Positions 16,122 through 23,757 of a DNA stretch of 64,000 bases are shown piece after piece (positions within the stretch are counted from its first letter, which is position 1; the number at the start of each line of letters is the position of its first letter). A program made the position numbers and the translations under genes. The stretch comes from JAVVHE01 sp038238915. Lineage in GTDB: Bacteria; Pseudomonadota; Alphaproteobacteria; Sphingomonadales; Sphingomonadaceae. The notes below the pieces were generated by a model that saw only the letters and a list, made by a program, of their open reading frames with translations, had not been told where the DNA came from and searched no databases. The stretch covers positions 62,001-126,000 of the forward strand of contig JBBSFH010000008.1 of assembly GCA_038238915.1 (NCBI GenBank), read 5' to 3'.

Positions 16122-17249
16122 ATGAGCGTGCCCACCCCGCCCCGAACCCTCGCCGAGCGCTTGCGCACGTGGCGCAACCGCCGCATCGCCTCGCCGCGCT
16201 TCCAGGCGTGGGCGGCGCGTTTCCCCCTCACCCGCCCCATCGCGCGCGCGCAGGCGAGCGGGCTGTTCGATCTGGTCGCGGGCTTCGTCTATTCGCAGGT
16301 GCTCGCCGCGTGCGTCGAGCTGGACCTGCTGCCCATGCTCGCCGAGGGACCGCAGTCGGTCGATACGATCGCCACCCGCACCCGCCTCGATCACGCCGCC
16401 TCCGAACGCCTGCTCAAGGCCGCCGCCTCGCTCGGCCTCGCGCGCAAAACCGGCACGCGCTTCATGCTCGGCCAGCGCGGCGCGGCGCTGCTCGGCAATC
16501 CGGGCGCGCTCGCGATGGTTCGCCACCACGCGCTGCTCTACGCTGATCTCGCCAATCCCGTGGGCCTGCTGCGCGGCGAGCGTGGCCCCGGTGCGCTCGC
16601 CGCCTACTGGCCCTACGCGCGCGCGGCACGGCCCGAGGCCGCAGCCGCAGGCGAAGTCGCCCAATATTCGGCGCTGATGGCGGCAAGCCAGCCGATGATC
16701 GCCGAACAGGTGCTCGCCGCCTATCGGTTCGATCGCCACCGGCAGTTGATGGACGTCGGCGGCGGCGCGGGGGCATTCCTGATCGCGGTGGGCGCACGCT
16801 ACCCTGCGCTCGCGTTGCGCGCCTTCGATCTGCCCGCCGTCGCCGAAGTCGCACGCGCGGCAATGGTCGAAAGCGGCCTCGGTGCCCGCGCAGACGCGAT
16901 CGGCGGCGACATGTTCGAAGGTGCGCTGCCCGTCGGCGCGGATGTCGTGAGCCTCGTGCGCGTGCTCCACGATCACGATGACTCGGCGGCGATGTCGTTA
17001 CTGCGGCGTATCTGCGCCATCCTGCCGCAGGGTGGCACCCTGCTGATCGCCGAGCCGATGGCGGGAACGCGCGGCGCACAGGCGATGGGCGACGCCTATT
17101 TCGGCCTGTACCTGCTCGCGATGGGTTCGGGCCGCGCGCGCAGCCCCGCCGAAATCGCCGCGATGTGCCTCGCGGCGGGCTTCCGCAGCGCCCGCCTGCG
17201 CGCCACCCCGCTGCCGATGATCGCGCGTCTGATTGTGGCGAAAGCCTGA
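16122..17249 (+). CDS. crtF: CrtF, hydroxyneurosporene O-methyltransferase
   Basis: 375 residues from the ATG at 16122 (MSVPTPPRTLAERLRTWRNR); the frame is open further upstream but only through antisense crtD. An N-terminal winged-helix dimerisation region (LDLLPMLAEGPQSVDTIATR) precedes a SAM-binding methyltransferase domain with LMDVGGGAGAFLIAVGARYP, RAFDLPAVAEVA, GDMFEGALP and RVLHDHDD. CrtF methylates the hydroxyl group made by CrtC. It leads toward bchC, with 98 bases and a promoter between. Confidence 0.95.
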   Translation: MSVPTPPRTLAERLRTWRNRRIASPRFQAWAARFPLTRPIARAQASGLFDLVAGFVYSQVLAACVELDLLPMLAEGPQSVDTIATRTRLDHAASERLLKAAASLGLARKTGTRFMLGQRGAALLGNPGALAMVRHHALLYADLANPVGLLRGERGPGALAAYWPYARAARPEAAAAGEVAQYSALMAASQPMIAEQVLAAYRFDRHRQLMDVGGGAGAFLIAVGARYPALALRAFDLPAVAEVARAAMVESGLGARADAIGGDMFEGALPVGADVVSLVRVLHDHDDSAAMSLLRRICAILPQGGTLLIAEPMAGTRGAQAMGDAYFGLYLLAMGSGRARSPAEIAAMCLAAGFRSARLRATPLPMIARLIVAKA

Positions 17250-17260
17250 CAGAAAGCTGG

Positions 17261-17292
17261 TTGACACCGTCATGTGTCAGGCTAGACTGACA
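17261..17292 (+). promoter_or_regulatory. bchC promoter with overlapping PpsR-type operator
   Basis: TTGACA (17261-17266) and TAGACT (17283-17288) are spaced 16 bases, a good sigma-70-type pair. TGTCAGGCTAGACTGACA (17275-17292) is an exact TGT-N12-ACA PpsR/CrtJ site that covers the -10 element. A second inverted repeat, TGACAC-N6-GTGTCA (17262-17279), covers the -35. Repressor binding here would block RNA polymerase directly, consistent with known control of bchC operons. Confidence 0.75.
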
Positions 17293-17294
17293 CT

Positions 17295-17351
17295 ATGAAG
17301 CGTCCATCTGAACTGACAGAGGCGCGCGCACCCGGGGGGGTCGCAGCGTGA
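17295..17351 (+). CDS. Possible leaderless 18-residue ORF coupled to bchC
   Basis: ATG at 17295 opens MKRPSELTEARAPGGVAA and stops at 17349-17351, overlapping the bchC GTG start by four bases (GTGA). The predicted transcription start, 6-7 bases after the -10 TAGACT, would fall at or next to this ATG, so it would be read as a leaderless ORF. There is no Shine-Dalgarno before it. It may feed ribosomes to bchC or act as a regulatory leader. Whether it is translated is unknown. Confidence 0.4.
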   Translation: MKRPSELTEARAPGGVAA

Positions 17352-18283
17352 ACACCCGGGCGGTAGTCCTCGACGCGCCCGAGCGCCTCGATGTGCGCAC
17401 GCTAGCGTTGAACGCGGTCGGCACTGCAGACGTGGTGGTCGACGTGACCTGGGCGGGTGTCAGCACCGGGACGGAGCGGTTGCTGTGGACCGGCCGGATG
17501 CCGCCCTTTCCCGGCATGGGCTATCCGCTCGTCCCCGGCTACGAATCTGTGGGCAGGATCGTCGATGCCGGGCCCGAAGCGGTGGACCGCATCGGCGAGA
17601 CGGTCTTCGTGCCCGGCGCCAACTGCTACGCGGATGCGCGCGGATTGTTCGGGGGCAATGCGTCGCGCGTGATCCTGCCAGCGGCCCGCGCGACCACCCT
17701 GCCCCAGTCGCTGCGCGAGGACGGCGTCCTGCTCGCACTGGCCGCGACCGCGCGCCACGCGATCGCGGGCGGTCCTGTGCCCGATCTGATCGTGGGGCAC
17801 GGCGTGCTCGGACGCCTGCTCGCGCGGATCGTGATCGCGCAGGGCAATGCCGCGCCGACCGTCTGGGAGACCAATCCCGTGCGCCACGACGGCGCGCTCG
17901 GCTATCCGGTGATGCATCCCGACGAGGACACCCGCCGCGACTATCGCTGCATCTGCGACGCGAGTGGCGCGCCCGGCCTCCTCGATACCCTCATCGCCCG
18001 CCTCGCGCGCGGCGGCGAGGTGGTACTCGCGGGCTTCTACGAAGCGCCGATCCAGTTCGCCTTCCCGGCCGCGTTCATGCGCGAGGCGCGCATCCGCATC
18101 GCGGCTGAATGGAAGCCCGAGGATCTGGCCGCGGTGACCGCGCTGATCGCGTCGGGCGCGCTGTCGCTCGGCGGCCTCATCACCCACCGCGCGCCCGCCC
18201 ACACCGCGCGCGATGCCTACCCGGTCGCCTTCTCGGACGCGGCCTGCCTCAAGATGGTTCTCGACTGGAGCGGCGTACAATGA
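17348..18283 (+). CDS. bchC: BchC, bacteriochlorophyllide a dehydrogenase
   Basis: 311 residues from GTG; a run of G at 17334-17340 can act as ribosome binding site. The medium-chain dehydrogenase fold is recognisable: VTWAGVSTGTERLLW, MGYPLVPGYESVGRI, VFVPGANCY, and IVGHGVLGRLLARI, which stands in for the Rossmann region. BchC oxidises the 3-hydroxyethyl group to acetyl, a late step in bacteriochlorophyll a synthesis. The stop overlaps bchX (ATGA). It heads the bchCXYZ-puf run. Confidence 0.96.
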   Translation: MNTRAVVLDAPERLDVRTLALNAVGTADVVVDVTWAGVSTGTERLLWTGRMPPFPGMGYPLVPGYESVGRIVDAGPEAVDRIGETVFVPGANCYADARGLFGGNASRVILPAARATTLPQSLREDGVLLALAATARHAIAGGPVPDLIVGHGVLGRLLARIVIAQGNAAPTVWETNPVRHDGALGYPVMHPDEDTRRDYRCICDASGAPGLLDTLIARLARGGEVVLAGFYEAPIQFAFPAAFMREARIRIAAEWKPEDLAAVTALIASGALSLGGLITHRAPAHTARDAYPVAFSDAACLKMVLDWSGVQ

Positions 18284-19302
18284 GCCTCGACGTACTCGCC
18301 CGCCCGGCGCTGCCCGCCGATGGTCCGAGCCTCAATGATTTCCTGCGCATGGAAGCGAGCATCGAGCCCGATCCCGTCCACACCGGCGAGATTACCAAGG
18401 AAACGCAGATCATCGCGATCTACGGCAAGGGCGGATCGGGCAAATCCTTCGCGCTGAGCAATCTGAGCTACATGATGGCACAGCAGGGCAAGCGCGTGCT
18501 GCTGATCGGCTGCGATCCCAAGTCTGATACCACTTCGCTGCTGTTCGGCGGCAAGAGTTGCCCGACGATCATCGAGACCAGCGCCAAGAAGAAGCTGGCG
18601 GGCGAAGAAGTCCGCATCGAGGATGTCTGCTTCCAGCGCGACGGGGTCTTCGCGATGGAGCTGGGCGGTCCCGAAGTGGGGCGCGGCTGCGGCGGGCGCG
18701 GGATCATCCACGGCTTCGAGCTATTGGAGAAACTGGGCTTCCATGACTGGGGGTTCGATTACGTATTGTTGGACTTCCTCGGCGACGTGGTCTGCGGCGG
18801 CTTCGGCCTGCCGATCGCGCGCGATATGTGCCAGAAGGTGATCGTCGTCGGGTCGAACGATCTGCAATCACTGTATGTCGCGAACAATGTCTGCAAGGCG
18901 GTCGAATATTTCCGCAAAATGGGCGGCAATGTCGGCGTCGCGGGCATCCTCATCAACAAGGATGACGGCTCGGGCGAGGCGCAGGCATTTGCCGAGGCGG
19001 TCGGCATCCCCGTGCTGATCTCGATCCCCGCGAACGAGGACATCCGCAAGAAGTCCGCCAACTACCAGATCATCGGCACGCCCGGCGGCCAGTGGGGCTC
19101 GCTATTCGAGCAACTGGGCGAGAATGTCGCCGCCGCGCCGCCGGTGCGTCCCACCCCGCTCACGAGCGACGGCCTGCTCGCGCTGTTCAGCCCCGAGGAA
19201 ACCGGCGCGAACGTCACGCTGCGCCCCGCCACCCAAGCGGACATGCGCGGCGCGAGCTACGAAGCGAAGCCGAGCCTCGAAGTGGTGTATGATGCTGTCT
19301 GA
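18280..19302 (+). CDS. bchX: BchX, chlorophyllide a reductase iron protein
   Basis: 340 residues. A NifH-like ATPase: P-loop GKGGSGKS (49-56), switch region GCDPKSDTT (77-84), and the two cysteines that ligate the intersubunit [4Fe-4S] cluster, C137 in GRGCGGRG and C172 in DVVCGGFG. It passes electrons to BchYZ, which reduces ring B of chlorophyllide a to the bacteriochlorin. The extended N terminus (about 40 residues before the P-loop) is normal for BchX as opposed to BchL. Start and stop both overlap neighbouring genes. Confidence 0.98.
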   Translation: MSLDVLARPALPADGPSLNDFLRMEASIEPDPVHTGEITKETQIIAIYGKGGSGKSFALSNLSYMMAQQGKRVLLIGCDPKSDTTSLLFGGKSCPTIIETSAKKKLAGEEVRIEDVCFQRDGVFAMELGGPEVGRGCGGRGIIHGFELLEKLGFHDWGFDYVLLDFLGDVVCGGFGLPIARDMCQKVIVVGSNDLQSLYVANNVCKAVEYFRKMGGNVGVAGILINKDDGSGEAQAFAEAVGIPVLISIPANEDIRKKSANYQIIGTPGGQWGSLFEQLGENVAAAPPVRPTPLTSDGLLALFSPEETGANVTLRPATQADMRGASYEAKPSLEVVYDAV

Positions 19303-20800
19303 GGCAGCGCCTCTTGATACTGCCCCGGTCGAGGGCGGCGGTTGCCATGCGGGCGCCGACACGCTGCACGCGGCGGCGAGCGCGGCGGGGAAGAGCGAAC
19401 TCCTGGCCCGCTATGCAGCCGATTACCCCAAGTCCCCGCACGATCAGCCGCAATCGATGTGCCCCGCGTTTGGCTCGTTGCGTGTGGGGCTGCGGATGCG
19501 GCGCACCGCGACCGTGCTGTCGGGCAGTGCCTGCTGCGTGTATGGCCTCACCTTCACGTCGCACTTCTATGGCGCGCGCCGTTCCGTCGGCTACGTCCCC
19601 TTCAACTCCGAAACGCTCGTCACCGGCAAGCTGTTCGAGGACATTCGCGACGCGGTTCACCAGCTCGCCGATCCCGCGCTTTATGATACAATCGTGGTGA
19701 CCAACCTCTGCGTCCCCACCGCATCCGGCGTGCCCCTCCAGCTTCTCCCCGATCAGATCAATGGCGTGCGCGTGATCGGCATCGACGTGCCGGGCTTTGG
19801 CGTCCCCACCCACGCCGAAGCGAAAGACGTGCTCGCGGGCGCGATGCTCGCCTACGCACGCAAGGAGGCCGAGCAGGGGCCGGTGCAGGCCCCCGCCAAA
19901 CGCCCCGACAAGCCCACGATCACGCTGCTCGGCGAGATGTTCCCCGTCGATCCGATCGGCATCGGCATGATGCTGGCCCCGATGGGCCTCGCCGCCGGAC
20001 CCGTGGTACCCACCCGCGAGTGGCGCGAGCTGTACGCGGCGCTCGACTGCGCAGCGGTGGCTGCGATCCATCCGTTCTACACCGCCAGCGTGCGCGAGTT
20101 CACCGCGGCGGGGCGCGCGATCGTCCCCTCCGCCCCCGTCGGCCGCGACGGCACCGCAGCCTGGCTCGAAGCCGTCGGCGCAGCCACCGGCACCCCGCGC
20201 GCTGCGATCGACGCCGCCAAGAACGCCGCTCTCCCCGCCATCACCACCGCGCTCGCCAATGCCCCGATCAAGGGCCGCATCACCGTTTCGGGCTACGAAG
20301 GCTCCGAGCTATTGGTCGCCCGCCTGCTCGCCGAATCGGGCGCGGACGTGGCTTACGTCGGCACCGCCTGCCCGCGCACGCCGTGGTCCGAGCCCGACCG
20401 CGAATGGCTCGAAGCGCGCGGCATCGCGGTGCAATACCGCGCCTCGCTCCAGCAGGACATCGCGGCAGTCGACGCGCTGAAGCCCGATCTCGCGATCGGC
20501 ACCACGCCGGTGGTCCAGCACGCGAAGGAGCGCTCGATCCCCGCGCTCTATTTCACCAACCTCATCTCCGCGCGGCCGTTGATGGGCGCTGCGGGGGCGG
20601 GCAGCCTTGCCACGGTGATCAACGCCGCGCTTGGCAACCGCGCGCGCTTCGAACGCATGTCCGCCTTCTTCGAAGGCGTCGGCACCGGCCACGCCACCGG
20701 CGTCTGGGAAGATACTCCGCAGGAACGCCCCGAGTTCAAGGCCAAGTTCGCCGCGCGGCGTGTCGCGGCCGCCAAGGCCGAGGAGCACATCGGCACATGA
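19289..20800 (+). CDS. bchY: BchY, chlorophyllide a reductase subunit Y
   Basis: 503 residues; two adjacent ATGs (19289, 19292) lie within the end of bchX, a 14-base overlap. NifD-like catalytic subunit. Cysteines fit for cluster binding are C58 in QSMCPAFG, C82/C83 in GSACCVYG and C141 in TNLCVPTA. With BchZ it holds the [4Fe-4S] cluster and substrate site of chlorophyllide a oxidoreductase. The stop overlaps the bchZ ATG. Confidence 0.97.
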   Translation: MMLSEAAPLDTAPVEGGGCHAGADTLHAAASAAGKSELLARYAADYPKSPHDQPQSMCPAFGSLRVGLRMRRTATVLSGSACCVYGLTFTSHFYGARRSVGYVPFNSETLVTGKLFEDIRDAVHQLADPALYDTIVVTNLCVPTASGVPLQLLPDQINGVRVIGIDVPGFGVPTHAEAKDVLAGAMLAYARKEAEQGPVQAPAKRPDKPTITLLGEMFPVDPIGIGMMLAPMGLAAGPVVPTREWRELYAALDCAAVAAIHPFYTASVREFTAAGRAIVPSAPVGRDGTAAWLEAVGAATGTPRAAIDAAKNAALPAITTALANAPIKGRITVSGYEGSELLVARLLAESGADVAYVGTACPRTPWSEPDREWLEARGIAVQYRASLQQDIAAVDALKPDLAIGTTPVVQHAKERSIPALYFTNLISARPLMGAAGAGSLATVINAALGNRARFERMSAFFEGVGTGHATGVWEDTPQERPEFKAKFAARRVAAAKAEEHIGT

Positions 20801-22251
20801 GCCTGGTGCTCGATCATGACCGCGCGGGCGGTTACTGGGGCGCGGTCTATGCGTTCACCGCGATCAAGGGATTGCAGGTGATCATCGACGGGCCGGTTGG
20901 GTGCGAGAATCTGCCGGTCACCAGCGTGCTGCACTATACCGACGCGCTGCCGCCGCACGAACTGCCGATCGTGGTCACCGGGCTGGGTGAGCAGGAACTC
21001 GGCCGCGACGGGACCGAAGGCGCGATGAAGCGCGCGTGGAAGACGCTCGATCCCGATCTGCCTTCGGTAGTCGTCACGGGCAGCATCGCCGAGATGATCG
21101 GCGGCGGCGTCACGCCCGAGGGCACGAGCATCCAGCGCTTCCTGCCGCGCACGATCGACGAGGATCAGTGGCAGGCCGCCGACCGCGCGCTGACCTGGCT
21201 GTGGACGCAGTTCGGCGTGAAGAAGGTGCCCGCGCTGCGGCCGCTGCGCGAGGGCCAGCGCCCCCGGGTGAACATCATCGGCCCGATGTACGGCACGTTC
21301 AACATGCCGAGCGATCTGGCCGAAATCCGGCGGCTGATCGAGGGGATCGGCGCGGAAGTCGGCATGGCCTTTCCGCTGGGTTCGCATCTTGCGGACGTGA
21401 AGAAGCTGGCCGAAGCGAGCGTGAACGTGTGCATGTACCGCGAGTTCGGACGCGGGCTGTGCGAGACTTTGGAGCGCCCATACCTGCAAGCGCCGATCGG
21501 CCTGGAAAGCACGACCGCGTTCCTGCGCAAGCTGGGTGAACTGACCGGACTGGATCCCGAGCCGTTCATCACGCGCGAAAAGCACACGACGATCAAACCG
21601 CTGTGGGATTTGTGGCGCAGCGTGACGCAGGACTTTTTCGGCACCGCGTCGTTCGCCGTCGTCGCCACCGAGACCTACGCGCGCGGCATCCGCAGCTTCC
21701 TCGAGAACGATCTCGGCCTGCCGTGTACTTTCGCCTTCAGCCGTAGCGCCGGGATCAAGCCCGACAACGCGGCGGTGAAAGAAGCGATCCGCACCAAACC
21801 CCCGCTCGTGCTGTTCGGCAGCTACAACGAGCGCATGTATCTGGCCGAGCTGAACGGCCGCTCGATCTACATCCCCGCGAGCTTCCCCGGCGCGGTCATC
21901 CGCCGCCACACCGGCACGCCGTTCATGGGCTACGCAGGCGCGACCTACCTCGTTCAGGAAGTGTGCAACGCGCTCTTCGACGCGCTGTTCAACATGATTC
22001 CCTTGTCCACGCAGATGGACGCCGCCGAGGCCACCCCGTCGCGCCTCCACGCCGAACTCCCGTGGGACCAGGCCGCCAAGGCAATGCTCGACGAAGCGAT
22101 CGAGGCCGAACCCGTGCTCGTCCGCATCAGCACCGCCAAGCGCCTGCGCGACGCCGCCGAGCGCGCCGCGCGCCGGGCGGGCGAACCCAGCGTCACCCCC
22201 GCGCGCCTCGATGCGGCGCGCATGTCCCTTTCGATGCGGGAAGCGGCATGA
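20797..22251 (+). CDS. bchZ: BchZ, chlorophyllide a reductase subunit Z
   Basis: 484 residues, NifK-like partner of BchY. N-terminal YWGAVYAFTAIKGLQVIIDG with C36 in DGPVGCENLP, a cluster cysteine of the family, then VVTGSIAEMIGGG and NIIGPMYGTFNMPSDL. The C-terminal tail (about 430-484) is alanine/arginine-rich and helical, as in other BchZ proteins. It is the last bch gene before pufB, 109 bases downstream. Confidence 0.97.
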   Translation: MSLVLDHDRAGGYWGAVYAFTAIKGLQVIIDGPVGCENLPVTSVLHYTDALPPHELPIVVTGLGEQELGRDGTEGAMKRAWKTLDPDLPSVVVTGSIAEMIGGGVTPEGTSIQRFLPRTIDEDQWQAADRALTWLWTQFGVKKVPALRPLREGQRPRVNIIGPMYGTFNMPSDLAEIRRLIEGIGAEVGMAFPLGSHLADVKKLAEASVNVCMYREFGRGLCETLERPYLQAPIGLESTTAFLRKLGELTGLDPEPFITREKHTTIKPLWDLWRSVTQDFFGTASFAVVATETYARGIRSFLENDLGLPCTFAFSRSAGIKPDNAAVKEAIRTKPPLVLFGSYNERMYLAELNGRSIYIPASFPGAVIRRHTGTPFMGYAGATYLVQEVCNALFDALFNMIPLSTQMDAAEATPSRLHAELPWDQAAKAMLDEAIEAEPVLVRISTAKRLRDAAERAARRAGEPSVTPARLDAARMSLSMREAA

Positions 22252-22277
22252 TGCCCCCCCGCGCGCACCCCATCCTC

Positions 22278-22291
22278 GCGGCGACGGTCGC
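22278..22291. promoter_or_regulatory. Possible PrrA/RegA-type site upstream of pufB
   Basis: GCGGC-GACG-GTCGC fits the loose GCGRC-N-GYCGC pattern of the redox response regulator PrrA/RegA, which activates puf genes in purple bacteria. It lies 70 bases before the pufB ATG. The pattern is degenerate and will occur by chance in DNA this GC-rich, so this is only a candidate. Confidence 0.25.
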
Positions 22292-22360
22292 CACGAAGAT
22301 ATGCCCAAGACCCGCGCTACGCTGGGCCGAATTCGGGCGAACACCAAGGAGGCCAAGCAA

Positions 22361-22627
22361 ATGAACGGAGACAATATGGGAGGTCCGCACGACGATGGTC
22401 GTCTGGGCGTCCGCAACTATATGAGCGATGCGGAAGCCAAGAGCTTCCACCGCGCTTTCATCACCAGCGCAGCCGCGTTCGTGGTGATCGCCGCCCTGGC
22501 ACACTTCTTCGTGTGGCAATGGCGTCCATGGGGTGGCCCGAGCACGAGCTACCAGCCCGCCGCCGTCGCCGCACCTGCGACGACCTCGATGAACACGGCC
22601 GCACCCGCGCCCGCGCAGCACAGCTAG
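22361..22627 (+). CDS. pufB: PufB, LH1 light-harvesting beta polypeptide with long C-terminal tail
   Basis: 88 residues. AAGGAGG (22346-22352) lies 8 bases before the ATG. The core is standard LH1 beta: MSDAEAKSFHRAFITSAAAF and ALAHFFVWQWRPW, with H30 and H48; H48 is the bacteriochlorophyll ligand. After W57 there is a further 31-residue tail rich in Pro, Ala, Ser and Thr, where many beta chains end within a few residues. The tail would lie on the periplasmic side. An in-frame ATG at 22301 would extend the N terminus by 20 residues but has a weaker ribosome site. Confidence 0.95.
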   Translation: MNGDNMGGPHDDGRLGVRNYMSDAEAKSFHRAFITSAAAFVVIAALAHFFVWQWRPWGGPSTSYQPAAVAAPATTSMNTAAPAPAQHS

Positions 22628-22640
22628 GAGGACCATACTC

Positions 22641-22835
22641 ATGTGGAAAATGTGGCAGACTTTTGATCCGCAACGCACGCTGGTGGCTTTGTTCACCTTC
22701 CTGTTCGTGCTCGCACTGATCATTCACTTCATCCTGCTGTCGACCGATCGGTTCAACTGGCTCGATGGCCCCACGCGCACTGCGCCAACCGTCGCGGCAA
22801 CTGCGGGCGCGCCGCCCGCGATGCCCGCGCAATAA
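22641..22835 (+). CDS. pufA: PufA, LH1 light-harvesting alpha polypeptide
   Basis: 64 residues, AGGAGG upstream. MWKMWQTFDPQRTL at the cytoplasmic N terminus, one membrane helix, H29 in LALIIHFILLSTDRFNWLDG as bacteriochlorophyll ligand, and W40 as the usual hydrogen-bonding aromatic. A short Pro/Ala-rich C-terminal tail follows. It pairs with PufB to form the LH1 ring around the reaction centre. A strong hairpin follows the stop. Confidence 0.97.
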   Translation: MWKMWQTFDPQRTLVALFTFLFVLALIIHFILLSTDRFNWLDGPTRTAPTVAATAGAPPAMPAQ

Positions 22836-22841
22836 CACCCG

Positions 22842-22874
22842 GTGTGCGGGGCTGGATCGTCCGGCCCCGCACCA
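22842..22874 (+). promoter_or_regulatory. pufA-pufL intercistronic hairpin
   Basis: GTGCGGGGC (22844-22852) pairs perfectly with GCCCCGCAC (22864-22872), and GGA/TCC extend the stem inside the loop. In other purple bacteria a hairpin at this position shields pufBA mRNA from 3' decay and lowers read-through, giving more LH1 than reaction centre. The same role is inferred here. Confidence 0.7.
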
Positions 22875-22917
22875 CACCCGGCCCGTCCAGGGCCGACGAC
22901 TGCGAGGATCACACCCC

Positions 22918-23742
22918 ATGGCACTGCTGAGCTTCGAGCGGAAATACCGGGTCCGGGGAGGCACGCTTCTGGGCGGCGATCTCTTCGATTTCTGGGTTGG
23001 GCCGTTCTACGTCGGCTTCTTCGGCGTGACGACCGCCTTCTTCGCGCTCATCGGCACCGCGCTCATCTTCTGGGGTGCGGCGATCGGGCCAACGTGGAAC
23101 CCGTGGCTGATCAACATCTCGCCGCCCGATCTACGCTACGGTCTCGGCTTCGCGCCGCTGCGCGAGGGCGGATTATGGCAGGTGATCACCATCTGCGCGA
23201 CCGGGGCATTCATCTCATGGGCACTGCGCGAGGTGGAAATCTGCCGCAAACTCGGCATCGGCTATCATGTGCCGTTCGCCTTCAGCTTCGCGATCCTCGC
23301 GTATGTCACGCTCGAAATCGTCCGGCCGCTGCTGCTGGGCGCGTGGGGCTTCGGCTTCCCTTACGGGATCTTCAGCCACCTCGATTGGGTATCCAACACC
23401 GGATACCAGTATCTGCACTTCCACTATAATCCAGCACACATGCTCGCGGTGAGCTTCTTCTTCACCACCACGCTCGCACTGGCGCTGCACGGATCGCTGG
23501 TCCTCGCCGCCGCCAATCCGCGCGAGGGCGAGACGATGAAGTCGCCCGAATATGAAGACGGCTTCTTCCGCGATTTCATCGGCTATTCGATCGGCACGCT
23601 CGGTATCCACCGTCTCGGGCTGTTCCTCGCCCTGAACGCGGGCTTCTGGAGCGCGGTGTGCATCGTCATCAGCGGCCCCTTCTGGACACGCGGCTGGCCC
23701 GAGTGGTGGACGTGGTGGCTCAATCTTCCGATCTGGCGCTAG
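22918..23742 (+). CDS. pufL: Photosynthetic reaction centre L subunit PufL
   Basis: 274 residues, five membrane helices. The numbering is one ahead of the Rhodobacter sphaeroides L chain: H154 and H174 (bacteriochlorophyll ligands) and H191 and H231 (non-haem iron ligands). E213 and D214, in EYEDGFF, correspond to the quinone-site proton carriers E212 and D213. The start MALLSFERKYRVRGGTLLGG is typical. All functional residues I checked are present, so the reaction centre should work. Confidence 0.98.
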   Translation: MALLSFERKYRVRGGTLLGGDLFDFWVGPFYVGFFGVTTAFFALIGTALIFWGAAIGPTWNPWLINISPPDLRYGLGFAPLREGGLWQVITICATGAFISWALREVEICRKLGIGYHVPFAFSFAILAYVTLEIVRPLLLGAWGFGFPYGIFSHLDWVSNTGYQYLHFHYNPAHMLAVSFFFTTTLALALHGSLVLAAANPREGETMKSPEYEDGFFRDFIGYSIGTLGIHRLGLFLALNAGFWSAVCIVISGPFWTRGWPEWWTWWLNLPIWR

Positions 23743-23757
23743 GCGGGGAGTAACAAC

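Noticed and set aside
15714..16976. Minus-strand open frame across crtD and crtF
   Set aside because: Overlaps two well-identified genes in other frames and has no domain features.
22301..22360. Earlier in-frame start for pufB (MPKTRATLGRIRANTKEAKQ)
   Set aside because: The AAGGAGG ribosome site is placed correctly for the ATG at 22361, and known beta chains begin near there. Kept only as a possibility.
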